Shown one piece after another: positions 33,553 to 43,952 of a stretch of DNA of 46,062 nucleotides. Source of the DNA: Nocardioides pelophilus. Its GTDB lineage: Bacteria > Actinomycetota > Actinomycetes > Propionibacteriales > Nocardioidaceae. The first letter of the stretch is position 1. The number at the start of each line of letters is the position of its first letter. The DNA is taken from contig NZ_JACEHF010000015.1 of assembly GCF_014180685.1 (NCBI RefSeq), positions 1-46,062 of the forward strand, written 5' to 3'. A program made the position numbers and the translations under genes. The notes under the pieces were generated by a model. That model was not told the DNA's origin, searched no databases, and saw only the letters and a program-made list of their open reading frames with translations.

Positions 33553-34569
33553 ATGCCCCTCAGTTCCCGAGAGGCAGATCTCTTGAACGTCACTCCCATT
33601 CGACGGGCGCTCGTGCCCGGCCTGGCCGCGCTGGCCCTGGTCCTCACCGCTTGCGGTAGCGACGACAGCGACGGCAACGGCAACGGCGGCACTGGCGACG
33701 GCAACGGGCTCGACACGAGCGTGACCGGTGAGGTCATCGTCGACGGGTCGTCGACGGTCTACCCGATGACCTCCACCGCCGGCCAGCTGATGAAGGCCGA
33801 GGGTTCGTCCATCGAGGTCTCCGTCGGTGAGTCCGGCACCGGTGGCGGCTTCGAGAAGTTCTGCGTCGGCGACACCGACATCTCCGACGCCTCGCGCCCG
33901 ATCAAGGACGACGAGGAGGTGCCGGTCTGCGAGGAGAACGGGATCGAGTTCACCGAGCTGCTCGTCGCGACCGACGCGCTCACCGTCGCCGTCCACCCCG
34001 ACCTCGCCGTCGACTGCCTGACGGTCGACGAGCTGGTCGCCCTGTTCGGTCCCAAGTCCACCGCCACGAACTGGCAGGACATCAACCCGGACTTCCCCGA
34101 CGAGAAGATCACCGGCTTCATCCCCGGCACCGACTCCGGCACCTACGACTACATGGCTGCTGACGTCGTCGGCGACGAGTCGGAGACCCTCCGCAACGAC
34201 TTCGAGAGCTCCGAGGACGACAACGTGCTCGTCCAGGGCATCTCGGGCACCGAAGGTGCGGTCGGCTTCTTCGGCTACTCCTACTACGAGGAGAACGCCG
34301 ACACCCTGAAGGCCGTGGCCATCGACAGCGGCGCCGGTTGTGTCGAGCCGTCCGCTGAGACCGCGCAGGACGGCACGTACACGCCGCTCGCCCGGCCGCT
34401 GTTCATCTACGTGAACAACAAGTCGTACACCGAGGAGCCGGCCGTCGCGGAGTTCACGGACTACTACATCGCGAACCTGGCGGACATCGCCGAGGGCGCG
34501 CTGTTCATCCCGCTGAACGACGAGGACTACGCGGCGACCCAAGAGGCTCTCGCGGGTATCTCGGGCTGA
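33553..34569 (+). CDS. pstS: phosphate ABC transporter substrate-binding lipoprotein
   Basis: A 338-residue exported lipoprotein with lipobox LTACG. The linker after the Cys is Gly/Asn/Asp-rich. The phosphate site is visible as DGSSTVYPMT, SVGESGTGGGFEKF and ISDASRPI near residues 65-120, followed by PGTDSGTYDYM. It captures phosphate outside the membrane for PstCAB. The ATG at 33553 is given as start; a TTG at 33583 after GAGAGG would give a shorter, more usual signal peptide (MNVTPIRRALVPG). First gene of pstSCAB, behind a PHO box. Confidence 0.93.
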   Translation: MPLSSREADLLNVTPIRRALVPGLAALALVLTACGSDDSDGNGNGGTGDGNGLDTSVTGEVIVDGSSTVYPMTSTAGQLMKAEGSSIEVSVGESGTGGGFEKFCVGDTDISDASRPIKDDEEVPVCEENGIEFTELLVATDALTVAVHPDLAVDCLTVDELVALFGPKSTATNWQDINPDFPDEKITGFIPGTDSGTYDYMAADVVGDESETLRNDFESSEDDNVLVQGISGTEGAVGFFGYSYYEENADTLKAVAIDSGAGCVEPSAETAQDGTYTPLARPLFIYVNNKSYTEEPAVAEFTDYYIANLADIAEGALFIPLNDEDYAATQEALAGISG

Positions 34570-34595
34570 TCAGGTCCTCGGAGCTGGTTGATCAC

Positions 34596-35537
34596 ATGAC
34601 GGTCGTCAAAGAGCCGGGTCCGCCCCTCGGGGCGGGCCCGGCCCCCGTCCTCACAGCCCGGTCCCGTCCGGGCGAGACGGTCATCAAGGCGCTGCTGCGT
34701 ACGGCGGCGCTCCTGTCGGTTGCCATCACCATCGGCATCATCTTGGCGGTGCTCCAGCCGGCGATCGACTTCTTTCGGCAGGTCCCGCTCTCCGACTTCC
34801 TCGCGATGAGCGACCCGGCCGAGAGCGGTGAGCTCAAGCCCGCGGTGCTGCCGCTGCTCTGGGGGACCGCCCTCACGACGATCGTCGCGCTCCTCGTCGC
34901 CGTGCCCATCGGCCTCGCCGCCGCGATGTACCTCTCCGAGTACGCCTCCAAGCGGGCACGGAAGTGGCTGAAGCCGACCGTCGAGCTGCTCGCGGGCGTG
35001 CCGTCGGTCGTCTACGGGTTCTTCGCGTTGTCGTTCGTGACGCCGACGCTGCTCAACGACATCCTGCAGCTCAAGGTCAGCCTCACGAACTCGCTGGCCG
35101 CCGGGCTGGTGCTCGGCGTCATGATCATCCCGACGATCGCCTCGCTGTCGGAGGACTCGTTCTCGGCAGTCCCGATGGCGCTGCGTCAGGGGTCCCTGGC
35201 GATGGGCGCCAACCGGATGCAGACCACCGTCCGGGTCGTCCTTCCGGCGGCGCTCTCGGGCGTCGCAGCGGCAGTGGTGCTGGGGCTCTCGCGGGCCGTC
35301 GGCGAGACGATGATCGTCGCCCTGGCGGGCGGCTCGGCGAAGAGCACCTCGGTCGACCCCACCGAGGGCCACCAGACGATGACCGCCTTCATCGCGCAGA
35401 CCGCCGCCGGGGAGAACCCGCCCGGGTCGGCGGAGTACAACATGCTCTTCGCAGTGGCCCTGCTGCTGTTCGTGATCACGTTCGTCATGAACATGATCAG
35501 CATCCGGATCGTCCGTCGATTCAGGCAGGCCTACTGA
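34596..35537 (+). CDS. pstC: phosphate ABC transporter permease
   Basis: A 313-residue membrane protein with six helices. The permease coupling loop is visible as [29 protein letters not shown] near residues 195-225, and [16 protein letters not shown] is the PstC signature. The ATG at 34596 lies 26 bases after the pstS stop. The stop TGA shares its last base with the pstA ATG. With PstA it forms the membrane channel for phosphate. Confidence 0.93.
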   Translation: MTVVKEPGPPLGAGPAPVLTARSRPGETVIKALLRTAALLSVAITIGIILAVLQPAIDFFRQVPLSDFLAMSDPAESGELKPAVLPLLWGTALTTIVALLVAVPIGLAAAMYLSEYASKRARKWLKPTVELLAGVPSVVYGFFALSFVTPTLLNDILQLKVSLTNSLAAGLVLGVMIIPTIASLSEDSFSAVPMALRQGSLAMGANRMQTTVRVVLPAALSGVAAAVVLGLSRAVGETMIVALAGGSAKSTSVDPTEGHQTMTAFIAQTAAGENPPGSAEYNMLFAVALLLFVITFVMNMISIRIVRRFRQAY

Positions 35538-36502
35538 TGAGCACCGCAACCACGACTGCGCGCGCAGTCACCACGTCGACGATCGCCACCGGGAAGAGCA
35601 AGGACCGCAACCTGGCCTCGCTCATCTTCCTCGGGGTGCTCTGGTTCTCGCTGTTCTTCGGAGTGGTCGTCCTCCTCGCGCTGATCATCGACACCGCGAT
35701 CGAGGGTTCGGGCCGCTTCGACCACTACCTCTTCACGGACTACGAAAAGAGCATCGCCCACGAGCAGGCGCAGAAGTTCTCCGAGCTGCGCGGAATCCCC
35801 GTCGAGGACCTCTCGAACCACTTCACCGGGTTCCGTGGTGGGATCCTCGGCTCGTTGTGGCTGATGATCACCACCGCGCTGCTCGCGATCCCGCTCGGCA
35901 TCGCCGCGGCGACGTACCTCGAGGAGTTCGCCGACTCGAGCACTTGGTACAACCGGATGATCGAGGTCAACCTGCAGAACCTCGCAGCGGTGCCGTCGAT
36001 CATCTACGGCATGCTCGCCGCGGCGATCATGGGCCTGATGGGCTTCCAGTTCAAGGGCATCGTGATCGGCGGTGCGATCGCACTGGCGCTCCTGATCCTC
36101 CCGGTCGTCATCATCACGACGCGCGAGGCGCTGAGAGCTGTCCCGCAGGACATCCGTCAGGGCTCGCTCGCGCTGGGGGCCACCGTCTGGCAGACCACCC
36201 GGCGACAGACGTTGCCGTCGGCGATCCCCGGGATCGCCACCGGCACGATCCTCGGGCTCTCGCGAGCGATCGGCGAGGCTGCGCCCCTGATCATGGTCGG
36301 ACTCGCTGCCGTGCAGTGGGATCCCACGGGCTTCACCAGCAAGGTGGAGGCCCTGCCCATGCAGATCTTCCGGATGGCGAGCAGCCCCCAGGAAGCAGTC
36401 CAAGAGGCCGCGTCCGCGGGGATCATCGTGCTGCTGGCGATGATCCTCGGGATGAACGCGATAGCCATCATCATCCGCAACAAGTTCCAGCGATCCTGGT
36501 AG
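35537..36502 (+). CDS. pstA: phosphate ABC transporter permease
   Basis: A 321-residue membrane protein with six helices and the coupling segment [47 protein letters not shown] is the PstA signature. An extracytoplasmic loop of about 55 residues follows the first helix. The ATG overlaps the pstC stop by one base, so translation is coupled. It pairs with PstC. Confidence 0.93.
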   Translation: MSTATTTARAVTTSTIATGKSKDRNLASLIFLGVLWFSLFFGVVVLLALIIDTAIEGSGRFDHYLFTDYEKSIAHEQAQKFSELRGIPVEDLSNHFTGFRGGILGSLWLMITTALLAIPLGIAAATYLEEFADSSTWYNRMIEVNLQNLAAVPSIIYGMLAAAIMGLMGFQFKGIVIGGAIALALLILPVVIITTREALRAVPQDIRQGSLALGATVWQTTRRQTLPSAIPGIATGTILGLSRAIGEAAPLIMVGLAAVQWDPTGFTSKVEALPMQIFRMASSPQEAVQEAASAGIIVLLAMILGMNAIAIIIRNKFQRSW

Positions 36503-36510
36503 GAGTCGGC

Positions 36511-37401
36511 ATGTCCACCCAACCCGCAACGGCCACCTCGAGCACCGAGGGGGAGCCGTCGGCCCTCTCGCTGTCCATCGACGAGGAGGCCAAGCACAGC
36601 GTCATCGGTGAGGTGCCGGCTGAGTCCGTCATGGAGACGTTCCACCTCAACGTCTTCTACGGCGACTTCCACGCGGTCCACGACGTCAACCTGACCTTCG
36701 GCAAGAACGAGATCACCGCGCTCATCGGCCCGTCGGGCTGTGGCAAGTCGACGGTGCTCCGCTGCCTCAACCGGATGAACGACCTGGTGCCCGGCGCACG
36801 CGTCGAGGGCGAGATCAACTACCACGGGCAGAACATCTACGGCCCCAAGGTCGACCCGATCGCCGTGCGCCAGCACATCGGCATGGTGTTCCAGAAGCCG
36901 AACCCGTTCCCCAAGTCGATCTACGACAACATCGCCTACGGCCCGCGGGTCATCGGCATGAAGGTCGACAACATGGACGACCTGGTCGAGGAGGCGCTCC
37001 GGGGAGCCGCCCTGTGGGACGAGGTCAAGGACAAGCTGAAGCAGTCCGCCTACGGCCTGTCCGGCGGTCAGCAGCAGCGGCTCTGCATCGCGCGGACCAT
37101 CGCCACCAAGCCGGACGTCATCTTGATGGACGAGCCGTGCTCGGCGCTGGACCCGATCGCGACCGCGAAGATCGAGGACCTGATGCTGCAGATGCGCAAG
37201 GACTTCACGATCATCATCGTGACCCACAACATGCAGCAGGCGGCGCGGGTGTCGGACCGGACGGCGTTCTTCACCGCCAAGCCCGACGAGACCACCGGCA
37301 ACCGAACCGGACTGCTCGTCGAGTTCGACCGCACCAAGCAGCTGTTCTCGAACCCTGCGGACAAGCGCACCGAGGACTACATCTCGGGTCGCTTCGGCTG
37401 A
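36511..37401 (+). CDS. pstB: phosphate ABC transporter ATP-binding protein
   Basis: A 296-residue ATPase with Walker [11 protein letters not shown]-loop [13 protein letters not shown], signature [11 protein letters not shown], Walker [14 protein letters not shown] and the switch His in VTHNMQQA. The N-terminal 40 residues are a low-complexity extension longer than in most PstB proteins. The ATG at 36511 lies 8 bases after the pstA stop and follows AGGAG. It powers PstCA. Confidence 0.95.
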   Translation: MSTQPATATSSTEGEPSALSLSIDEEAKHSVIGEVPAESVMETFHLNVFYGDFHAVHDVNLTFGKNEITALIGPSGCGKSTVLRCLNRMNDLVPGARVEGEINYHGQNIYGPKVDPIAVRQHIGMVFQKPNPFPKSIYDNIAYGPRVIGMKVDNMDDLVEEALRGAALWDEVKDKLKQSAYGLSGGQQQRLCIARTIATKPDVILMDEPCSALDPIATAKIEDLMLQMRKDFTIIIVTHNMQQAARVSDRTAFFTAKPDETTGNRTGLLVEFDRTKQLFSNPADKRTEDYISGRFG

Positions 37402-37408
37402 TCGGCCG

Positions 37409-38107
37409 ATGGGCGCACGTCTCGGGCGGCGTTGGGCGGAGATCGCCGGTGCCCAGCTGCTCGTGGTCGACCCGGGTCGCGACGAGGCCGGTCTCGCCGA
37501 CGGGATGGCGGGTCGCGGGGTGCACGTCACGTGGGTGACGACGACGGTCGACGGGCTGATCGAGTTCGGGCGCCTCGACCCCCACGCCGTCGTGGTCTCG
37601 CCCGGCGCGCCCGGGCTCCCCGCGGTCGACTTCGTCACCGCGATCCGCAACCACGGCACGCCGTACGTCGTCGCGGCGCTCGAGCACGCCAACGCCGCCG
37701 CCATCGGCGGGCTGATGCTCGCGGGTGCGAGCGCGGTCGTCGCGCGCCCGTACTCAGCCGACCACCTCTGGGAGCTGCTCAGCCACTCGCCGCGATCGCT
37801 CGAGGAGCACGCCCGCCTGGTCGTCGGTCCGATCGAGCTCGACGCCGCTGCCTACCGGGTGCTCATCGACGGCCGGAGGATCGCCGACCTCCCGCTGAAG
37901 GAGTTCGAGCTGCTGCGCGCCCTGATGCTGCGATCCCCGGGAGTCGTCAGCGACGACGAGCTTCGCGAGGCGCTCTGGGGCGCGCTCGGCCGCCGGCCGA
38001 GCGGCAACACCATCGCCATGCACGTGACCCGCCTGCGCCACCGCCTCGGCGATGCCGCCGTCGTACGACGGATCCGCGGCCGGGGCTACTCGCTGACTGT
38101 CGGGTAG
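37409..38107 (+). CDS. atypical OmpR-type response regulator
   Basis: A 232-residue protein. Residues 15-125 have the size and strand pattern of a receiver domain (LLVVDPGRDEAG, then AVVVSPGAPGLPAVDF), but the phospho-acceptor Asp is replaced by Ser at position 64 and the conserved Lys by Arg (ARPYSADHL). Residues 135-232 are a winged helix of the OmpR family (LPLKEFELLRALML, SGNTIAMHVTRLRHRLG, IRGRGYSLTV). It therefore probably works without phosphorylation. It begins 7 bases after pstB, so it belongs to the pst operon. Regulation of phosphate genes is inference from position. Confidence 0.8.
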   Translation: MGARLGRRWAEIAGAQLLVVDPGRDEAGLADGMAGRGVHVTWVTTTVDGLIEFGRLDPHAVVVSPGAPGLPAVDFVTAIRNHGTPYVVAALEHANAAAIGGLMLAGASAVVARPYSADHLWELLSHSPRSLEEHARLVVGPIELDAAAYRVLIDGRRIADLPLKEFELLRALMLRSPGVVSDDELREALWGALGRRPSGNTIAMHVTRLRHRLGDAAVVRRIRGRGYSLTVG

Positions 38108-38152
38108 GGCCCGAACCTGTCTGTCCAGCAGTTCCCCTGCCGACGCCGGGCG

Positions 38153-38174
38153 CCGCTGTGAAGGCCTGGTGAAC
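38153..38174 (-). promoter_or_regulatory. possible second PHO box
   Basis: On the minus strand GTTCACCAGGC (38174-38164) is followed by CTTCACAGCGG (38163-38153), two 11-base units similar to the PHO box before pstS but with one deviating first base. It lies about 125 bases before the secreted-protein gene at 38299, in inverse orientation to it. Suggestive only. Confidence 0.4.
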
Positions 38175-38200
38175 CCTCGGCAAACGTTCCGCGGGGTTGA

Positions 38201-38229
38201 TTGTCGCGGTCCGCAACGGGCCATAGTGT
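38201..38229 (+). promoter_or_regulatory. promoter of the secreted-protein gene
   Basis: TTGTCG (38201-38206) and TAGTGT (38224-38229) are 17 bases apart, a fair vegetative promoter placed 69 bases before the GTG at 38299. Confidence 0.45.
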
Positions 38230-38298
38230 TCGTCTCCGCCAGAGACCCTTTCGTCTGCCCTCAACTGGTGCAGAACTCGGAGAACAGGACGTATCCAG

Positions 38299-38862
38299 GT
38301 GCGATCGAGTGTTGGATTCACGCTACGCGCGACGTTGCTCGCCTTGTTGGTGTCGTTGACATCCCTTGTCGGCTCTGCTCACTTGTCGCCGGCATCGGCC
38401 GCGGACTACTTCGCCGGTTGGCGCGGCTGCCCGGTGGAGTTCAAGCAGCCGTACGGCAAGGTCGTGAAGGACGGGAACGGCGATCCGTACATCGTCAACG
38501 CCAACGGCCGTGTGCGGGCGGTGAGGGACGATCCCGACTGCACCAGCGACATTCAGATCGTCGTGTGCATGGATGTCAGGCACAAGAGGAACGGCGTATG
38601 GGGATCGTGGGACAATGCGAGCAAGGGCACTCTTAGCTACCAGCGGTACGGATGCAAAGCGTGGAACGCCGCCGGCGCTTGGGACTGGCTCGAGATGAAC
38701 AGCTACGGGCTGGCCGGAACTACGCAGGAAGTCGACTGCTCTGACCTCCAAGCCGTCAAAGTCCGCACTTCGGTCTACTTCCGCGAAACCCCGTCGCCGT
38801 ACGCGTCGTCGGCAGTGACGAGGAGCAGCCTGACAAGCATGGTTCTCACTCTGACCTGCTGA
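38299..38862 (+). CDS. small Cys-rich secreted protein, unrecognised family
   Basis: A 187-residue protein with a signal peptide ending LSPASAADYF. The mature chain of about 150 residues contains six Cys (GCPV, DCTSD, VVCMD, YGCKAW, VDCSD and the last residue), suggesting three disulfides. Trp and Tyr are frequent (GVWGSWDNA, AWDWLEMNSYG). GC content is lower and codon use less biased than in neighbouring genes, which may indicate acquisition. The GTG at 38299 gives the signal peptide; the nearest GGAG lies 20 bases off. It converges with pit, 10 bases between stops. I do not recognise the family. Confidence 0.6.
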   Translation: MRSSVGFTLRATLLALLVSLTSLVGSAHLSPASAADYFAGWRGCPVEFKQPYGKVVKDGNGDPYIVNANGRVRAVRDDPDCTSDIQIVVCMDVRHKRNGVWGSWDNASKGTLSYQRYGCKAWNAAGAWDWLEMNSYGLAGTTQEVDCSDLQAVKVRTSVYFRETPSPYASSAVTRSSLTSMVLTLTC

Positions 38863-38872
38863 GTGCGCGGCG

Positions 38873-39886
38873 TCAGAGCCGGGTGATCCCGTGCAGGATC
38901 CAGTAGGTGACCGCGGCGGCGGACGCAGCGGCGGGGAAGGTGAGCACCCAGGCGGTGAGGATGCTCCGGGCGACTCCCCAACGCACGGCGGAGAGCCGCT
39001 TGACCGCGCCGACGCCCATCACCGCTGAGGTGATCGTGTGGGTCGTCGAGATCGGGGCCTCGTAGACGTAGGCGGTCGTGTACAGGACCGACGCCGCCAC
39101 CGACTCGGCGGCGAAGCCCTGGGGCGGGTCGAGGTGGATGATCCGCCGGCCGAGGGTGCGCATGATCCGCCACCCGCCGGACCAGGTGCCGAGCGAGATC
39201 GCCGTCGCGGCGGCGATGATCACCCAGATCGGCAGGTCACCGCCCTGCTCCTCGGTCGCGACGTAGCCGCCGGTGACCAGGGCCAGGAAGATCACGCCCA
39301 TCGTCTTCTGCGCGTCCTGCAGGCCGTGGCCGAGCGCCATCGCGGCGGCGGAGATCGTCTGCGCGATGCGGAAGCCCCGGTTGGCCCGGTGTGGGCTGGT
39401 CCGCCGGAAGATCCACAGCACTGCCAGCATCACCGCGAAGCCGGCGGCGAAGGCGAAGATCGGTGACAGGAACATCGGGATGACGACCTTCTCGAGCACC
39501 GTGCTCCAGGAGACCGTGACGCCGCCCGCGATGGCGGAGCCGACCAGGCCGCCGATCAGGGCGTGGGAGGACGACGACGGCAGGCCGTAGTACCAGGTGA
39601 TCATGTTCCACGTGATCGCGCCCACGAGACCTGCCCCCACTATCAGCAGACCGTGGTTGTTCTCCGGTGGCGAGATCGTGTCGCTCACGGTGTGGGCGAC
39701 CTTCTGGCCGAGGAACGCTCCGACGAAGTTCATGATCGCAGCGAGTGCGAGGGCGACCTTGGGCGTCAGCGCGCGGGTCGAGACCGACGTCGCGATGGCG
39801 TTGGCCGCGTCGTGGAAGCCGTTGGTGTAGTCGAAGACGAGCGCGACTACGACGACCGCGATCACGATCGCAAGGGTGAGTGACAC
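38873..39886 (-). CDS. pit: low-affinity inorganic phosphate transporter (Pit family)
   Basis: A 337-residue polytopic protein with the duplicated PiT signature. The first copy, near the N-terminus, is FDYTNGFHDAANAIATSVSTRAL; the second, near the C-terminus, includes EAPISTTHTITSAVMGVG. GLPSSSSHALIGGLVGSA lies between them. PiT proteins carry metal-phosphate complexes with protons. The GTG at 39886 opens the frame; the RBS is weak. It begins 15 bases after the stop of the PhoU-like gene, the usual accessory-partner arrangement. Confidence 0.92.
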   Translation of the reverse strand: MSLTLAIVIAVVVVALVFDYTNGFHDAANAIATSVSTRALTPKVALALAAIMNFVGAFLGQKVAHTVSDTISPPENNHGLLIVGAGLVGAITWNMITWYYGLPSSSSHALIGGLVGSAIAGGVTVSWSTVLEKVVIPMFLSPIFAFAAGFAVMLAVLWIFRRTSPHRANRGFRIAQTISAAAMALGHGLQDAQKTMGVIFLALVTGGYVATEEQGGDLPIWVIIAAATAISLGTWSGGWRIMRTLGRRIIHLDPPQGFAAESVAASVLYTTAYVYEAPISTTHTITSAVMGVGAVKRLSAVRWGVARSILTAWVLTFPAAASAAAVTYWILHGITRL

Positions 39887-39901
39887 GGGAGAGGACCTCG
39901 G

Positions 39902-40519
39902 TCAGCTTTCCTTGACGGCGATCTGCTCGACGATGTTCGCGACCTTCTCGAAGGCGTCGATCGCCCCCTCGAGCGACTCCTCGACGTCCTTCAGCTTGAG
40001 CACGTCGATCGTCTTGTACTCGCCCGAGAAGAGGCTGGCCAGGATCCGGCGGTGGAACTTGTCGCCGGCGTTCTCGAGCCGGTTGATCTCGATCCAGTAG
40101 TCCTCGAGCGACTGCATGGACTGCAGCCGCGGCATCGCCTCGGCCGTCAGCTCGGCGCACCGCTGCAGCACGCTGACCTGCTCGGAGAGGTCCGCGGGGA
40201 GGGTCTCGATCTCGTAGAGGAGGATCAGGTCGACCGCCTCGTCCATCATGTCCATCACGTCGTCCAGGCCGGAGCCGAGCGCGTAGATGTCCTCGCGGTC
40301 GAAGGGCGTCACGAACGTGCTGTTGACCTTCTTCACGATCGCGTGGGTGGTCTCGTCGGCCGCGTGCTCGGCCGCACGCATGCGCTCCGCGACGTCAGGC
40401 TTGTTGGACGAGTCGGCCAGCATCTCGGCCAGCAGCTCGGCACCGAGCACCAGGTGCTGGGCCGACTGGGTGAAGAGGTCGTAGAAGGACGTGTCAACCG
40501 GACGGAGACGCAGGCGCAC
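39902..40519 (-). CDS. PhoU-like (DUF47) Pit-accessory protein
   Basis: A 205-residue all-helical protein of the DUF47/PhoU-like family (LADSSNKPDVAERMRAAEHAADETTHAIVKKVNSTFVTPFDREDIYALGSGLDDVMDMMDE). The DEAD-type ExxxD metal-binding helices typical of PhoU are present. Such proteins regulate the adjacent Pit transporter. The GTG at 40519 follows GGGAG by 5 bases; the ATG at 40555 lies inside a TAGCAT -10 box (40559-40554, minus strand), which rules it out. It is the first gene of a pair with pit. Confidence 0.85.
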   Translation of the reverse strand: MRLRLRPVDTSFYDLFTQSAQHLVLGAELLAEMLADSSNKPDVAERMRAAEHAADETTHAIVKKVNSTFVTPFDREDIYALGSGLDDVMDMMDEAVDLILLYEIETLPADLSEQVSVLQRCAELTAEAMPRLQSMQSLEDYWIEINRLENAGDKFHRRILASLFSGEYKTIDVLKLKDVEESLEGAIDAFEKVANIVEQIAVKES

Positions 40520-40677
40520 TTGAACTCCCGTTGAGGCGGAGGCGAACGGCCTCATGCTAGGGGGTGACGAACCGCTCCTGGCAAACGCGGCCCCCCGGAC
40601 CGCGTTGTGGCCTTGCGCACGGCGAGGGTCCCGGAGCTCGCCGAACCGCGGTCAGTTCCCGTACGGCGACCGCGGGA

Positions 40678-42834
40678 TCAGCCGTGGCGGCGCATCCGGT
40701 GGGTGGCGATCAGCGCCTCCTGGAAGTGCACCGCACCCCGGTGCCGGACCCAGTCCCCGTCCGGTCCGAGCACCCAGGCCTCGGTCGTGTCCGCGAACGC
40801 CTCGTCGAGCAGGCGCCCGACCTCGGCGACGTTGGCGGCGGTGGGGAGCCGCACCAGGACCTCGACGCGACGGTCGAGGTTGCGGTGCATCATGTCGGCC
40901 GAACCGATCCACGCCACCGGCTGGCCGCCGTTGCCGAACCAGAAGATCCGGCTGTGCTCGAGGAACCGCCCCAGGATCGAGCGGACGGTGATGTTCTCGG
41001 ACAGACCGGGGACCCCGGGCCGGAGCGCGCAGATGCCGCGGATGAACAGCTCGACCGGCACCCCCTCCCGGGAGGCCAGGTAGAGGCTGTCGATGACCTG
41101 CTCGTCGACGAGGGAGTTGACCTTGAACCGGATCCCGGACGGCCGTCCGGCGCGGTGGTGGGCGATCTCGGCGTGGATCTGGTCGGTCAGCCCCGAGCGC
41201 ACGGAGTCGGGAGCGACCAGGAGCTCGTCGTACCGCGCCTTGCGCGACCAGCCGCTGAGGTTGTTGAAGAGGTGGGCGACGTCGTCGCCGATCGTCTCGT
41301 TGGTGGTCAGCAGGCCGAGGTCCTCGTACATCCGGGCGGTCTTGCTGTTGTAGTTGCCCGTGCCGATGTGGGTGTAGCGCCGGATGCCTTCCGGCTCGTC
41401 GCGGACGACCATCGCCAGCTTGCAGTGGGTCTTGAGGCCGACCAGGCCGTAGACCACGTGACAGCCGGCCTGCTCCAGCTTGCGGGCCCAGCGGATGTTC
41501 GCCTGCTCGTCGAACCGCGCCTTGATCTCGACCAGTGCCAGCACCTGCTTGCCGGCGTCGGCGGCATCGATGAGCGCGTCGATGATCGGGGAGTCGCCGG
41601 AGGTCCGGTAGACGGTCTGCTTGATGGCGAGCACGTGCGGGTCGGCCGCGGCCTGCTCGATGAACCGCTGCACCGAGGTGGCGAACGAGTCGTAGGGGTG
41701 GTGCAGCATCACGTCGTTGCGACGCAGTGCCTTGAACACGTCGACCGGGGCCGACGACTCCACCTCGGCGAGCAGCGGGTGCGTGCTCGGCACGAACGCG
41801 GGGTACTTCAGCTCCTCGCGCGCCAGGTCGGCGATGCCGTGCAGTCCGCGGAGGTCGAGCGGTCCGGGCAACCGGACCACCTCCTCCTCGCTGATGTCGA
41901 GCTCCGAGACGAGCAGCTCGAGCACGGCCGGCGTGATCGACTCCTCGACCTCGAGCCGGACCGGCGGACCGAACTTCCGGCGCAACAGCTCCTTCTCCAA
42001 CGCGGCCAGCAGGTTCTCGGCGTCGTCCTCCTCGACCTCGACGTCCTCGTTGCGGGTGACCCGGAACGTGTGCGCCTCGAGCACCTCCATGCCGGGGAAC
42101 AGCCGCACCAGGTGGGCGCCGATCACGTCCTCGAGCGGCACGAACCGCTGGTTGCCCAGCGCCACGAACCGGTCGAAGTTCGACGGCACCTTGACGCGCG
42201 CGAAGTGCTGCTTGTTGGTGCGCGGGTTGCGTACGACGACCGCGAGGTTGAGGGAGAGGCCCGAGATGTAGGGGAACGGGTGCGCGGGGTCGACGGCGAG
42301 CGGCGTCAGCACCGGGAAGACCCGATCGCGGAAGAGCCGCTTGCAGACCCGCTGCTCGTCGCGGTCCAGGTCGCCCCAGCGGACCAGCTCGATGCCCTCG
42401 GCGCGCAACGCCGGTGCGACGAGGTCGCGGAACGTCGCGGCGTGCCGGTGGGCGAGGGTGCCGGCCTGCGTCCAGATCGTCTCCAGGACCTCGCGCGGCA
42501 TCTTGCCCGACGCGGCGCGCACCGCCAGGCCGGTGGCGATCCGCCGCTTGAGGCCGGCGACGCGGACCATGAAGAACTCGTCGAGGTTGCTGGCGAAGAT
42601 CGCGAGGTAGCGAGCGCGCTCGAGCAGCGGCAGGTCGGTGTCCTCGGCGAGCTCGAGCACCCGCTGGTTGAAGCGCAGCCAGGACAGCTCTCGGTCGAGG
42701 AACCGGTCCTCGACCTCGGCGATCGCGTCCAGGTCGGCCTGGTCGGGGACGTACGACGCCGCCTCCGTCGGCGCACCGGTCCCGTTCTGGGGGGCGGTGT
42801 CGTCGACCGATTCGGGAAGCAGTTCCTGGGCCAT
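40678..42834 (-). CDS. ppk1: polyphosphate kinase 1
   Basis: A 718-residue enzyme that makes polyphosphate from ATP. The N-terminal domain starts at [19 protein letters not shown] and contains [15 protein letters not shown]. The ATP/phosphohistidine region holds [24 protein letters not shown] with the catalytic His, and IWFGNGG- and [19 protein letters not shown] elements follow in the C-terminal phospholipase-D-like domain. An extra acidic stretch ([13 protein letters not shown]) lies mid-protein. The ATG at 42834 gives an N-terminus of about 45 variable residues. Together with mutT1, pst and pit it makes this a phosphate/polyphosphate region. Confidence 0.95.
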   Translation of the reverse strand: MAQELLPESVDDTAPQNGTGAPTEAASYVPDQADLDAIAEVEDRFLDRELSWLRFNQRVLELAEDTDLPLLERARYLAIFASNLDEFFMVRVAGLKRRIATGLAVRAASGKMPREVLETIWTQAGTLAHRHAATFRDLVAPALRAEGIELVRWGDLDRDEQRVCKRLFRDRVFPVLTPLAVDPAHPFPYISGLSLNLAVVVRNPRTNKQHFARVKVPSNFDRFVALGNQRFVPLEDVIGAHLVRLFPGMEVLEAHTFRVTRNEDVEVEEDDAENLLAALEKELLRRKFGPPVRLEVEESITPAVLELLVSELDISEEEVVRLPGPLDLRGLHGIADLAREELKYPAFVPSTHPLLAEVESSAPVDVFKALRRNDVMLHHPYDSFATSVQRFIEQAAADPHVLAIKQTVYRTSGDSPIIDALIDAADAGKQVLALVEIKARFDEQANIRWARKLEQAGCHVVYGLVGLKTHCKLAMVVRDEPEGIRRYTHIGTGNYNSKTARMYEDLGLLTTNETIGDDVAHLFNNLSGWSRKARYDELLVAPDSVRSGLTDQIHAEIAHHRAGRPSGIRFKVNSLVDEQVIDSLYLASREGVPVELFIRGICALRPGVPGLSENITVRSILGRFLEHSRIFWFGNGGQPVAWIGSADMMHRNLDRRVEVLVRLPTAANVAEVGRLLDEAFADTTEAWVLGPDGDWVRHRGAVHFQEALIATHRMRRHG

Positions 42835-42916
42835 GGAGTGAGTGTCCCACCGACCGGTGAACGGCTGGTGTCGTGCGGGAGGTGGGCACTCGGGACAGGG
42901 GGCTAGGTTCTTCTCC

Positions 42917-43945
42917 GTGACTCTCCTCGCCGCCGTTGAGGCTGGTTCCCTGCGCGCCGCGATGGCGGCTCCCGCCCCGCTCCGACGCCTGGTCGCCGGT
43001 CGGCCGGTCATGCTCGACGGCCAGATCCTCGCTCCCGACCTGCAGGTCATGCTCCGGCTGCAGGCGATCGCGCGGCCGCGCCGTGAGGACGTGCCCATCG
43101 CCGTCCTCCGCGACAACATGCGGCGCGAGTGCGCGCTGGTCGGCGGCAGCCAGCCGATCGGAGAGGTGCGCGACCTCACGGTGGCCGGCCGTCCCGCGCG
43201 GCACTACCTGCCGAGCGCGCCGGCCGTCACCGGAGCCGGCCCGCTGCTCGTCTACCTGCACGGCGGTGGCTGGATCGAGGGCGACCTCGACACCCACGAC
43301 GCCACCTGCCGGGTGCTCGCCGAGCGATCCGGGGTCCCGGTGCTCGCGCTGACCTACCGGTTGGGTCCGGAGCACCCGTTCCCCGCGGCGCACGACGACG
43401 CCGACGAGGGCTACCGCTGGGTGATCGACCACGCTGCCGAGCTCGGCGCGGATCCGCAGCGGGTCGCCGTCGGCGGCGGCTCGGCGGGCGGGAACCTGGC
43501 CGCGTCCGTCGCGCTCGCGGCGGCGCGCGACGGCGTACCCCTGGCCTGGCAGCTGCTGATCTACCCGTGCACCGAGATCGAGCGCGACACCCAGAGCCTG
43601 CGGCTGTTCGGCCACGGGTTCTACCTCGACCGGCGGTTCATGGACCGCGCGGACGCCAGCTATCTGCCGCTGCCGGAGAACCGGCACGACCCGCGGGTGT
43701 CGCTGGTGCTGGCGAAGATTCCGGACGACCTGGCGCCGGCGTACGTCGTCACCGCCGGTTTCGACCCGCTGCGTGACGAGGGCGAGGCCTACGCCCGCAT
43801 GCTGGCCGATGCCGGCGTGACCGTCGAGCTCCAGCGGTTCACCGGCCAGATCCACGGCTTCGTCAACATCGTCGGGGTCGGCCGCTCGTCACGGGCTGCG
43901 GTCGACGGCATCGCCGACCGGCTCCGGGCGGCGCTCACCACCTAG
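42917..43945 (+). CDS. HSL-family alpha/beta-hydrolase (esterase)
   Basis: A 342-residue esterase of the hormone-sensitive-lipase (family IV) type. The oxyanion motif is [11 protein letters not shown] near residue 112. The nucleophile sits in [10 protein letters not shown], a variant of GDSAGG. Catalytic Asp is in GFDPLRDEG and His in GQIHGF. The first 75 residues form the cap helices. The GTG at 42917 was chosen because a TAGGTT -10 box (42904-42909) would start transcription right at it, so the mRNA is probably leaderless; the frame is open 75 bases further. Divergent from ppk1. Substrate: a short-chain ester, unspecified. Confidence 0.85.
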   Translation: MTLLAAVEAGSLRAAMAAPAPLRRLVAGRPVMLDGQILAPDLQVMLRLQAIARPRREDVPIAVLRDNMRRECALVGGSQPIGEVRDLTVAGRPARHYLPSAPAVTGAGPLLVYLHGGGWIEGDLDTHDATCRVLAERSGVPVLALTYRLGPEHPFPAAHDDADEGYRWVIDHAAELGADPQRVAVGGGSAGGNLAASVALAAARDGVPLAWQLLIYPCTEIERDTQSLRLFGHGFYLDRRFMDRADASYLPLPENRHDPRVSLVLAKIPDDLAPAYVVTAGFDPLRDEGEAYARMLADAGVTVELQRFTGQIHGFVNIVGVGRSSRAAVDGIADRLRAALTT

Positions 43946-43952
43946 GTGCCGG

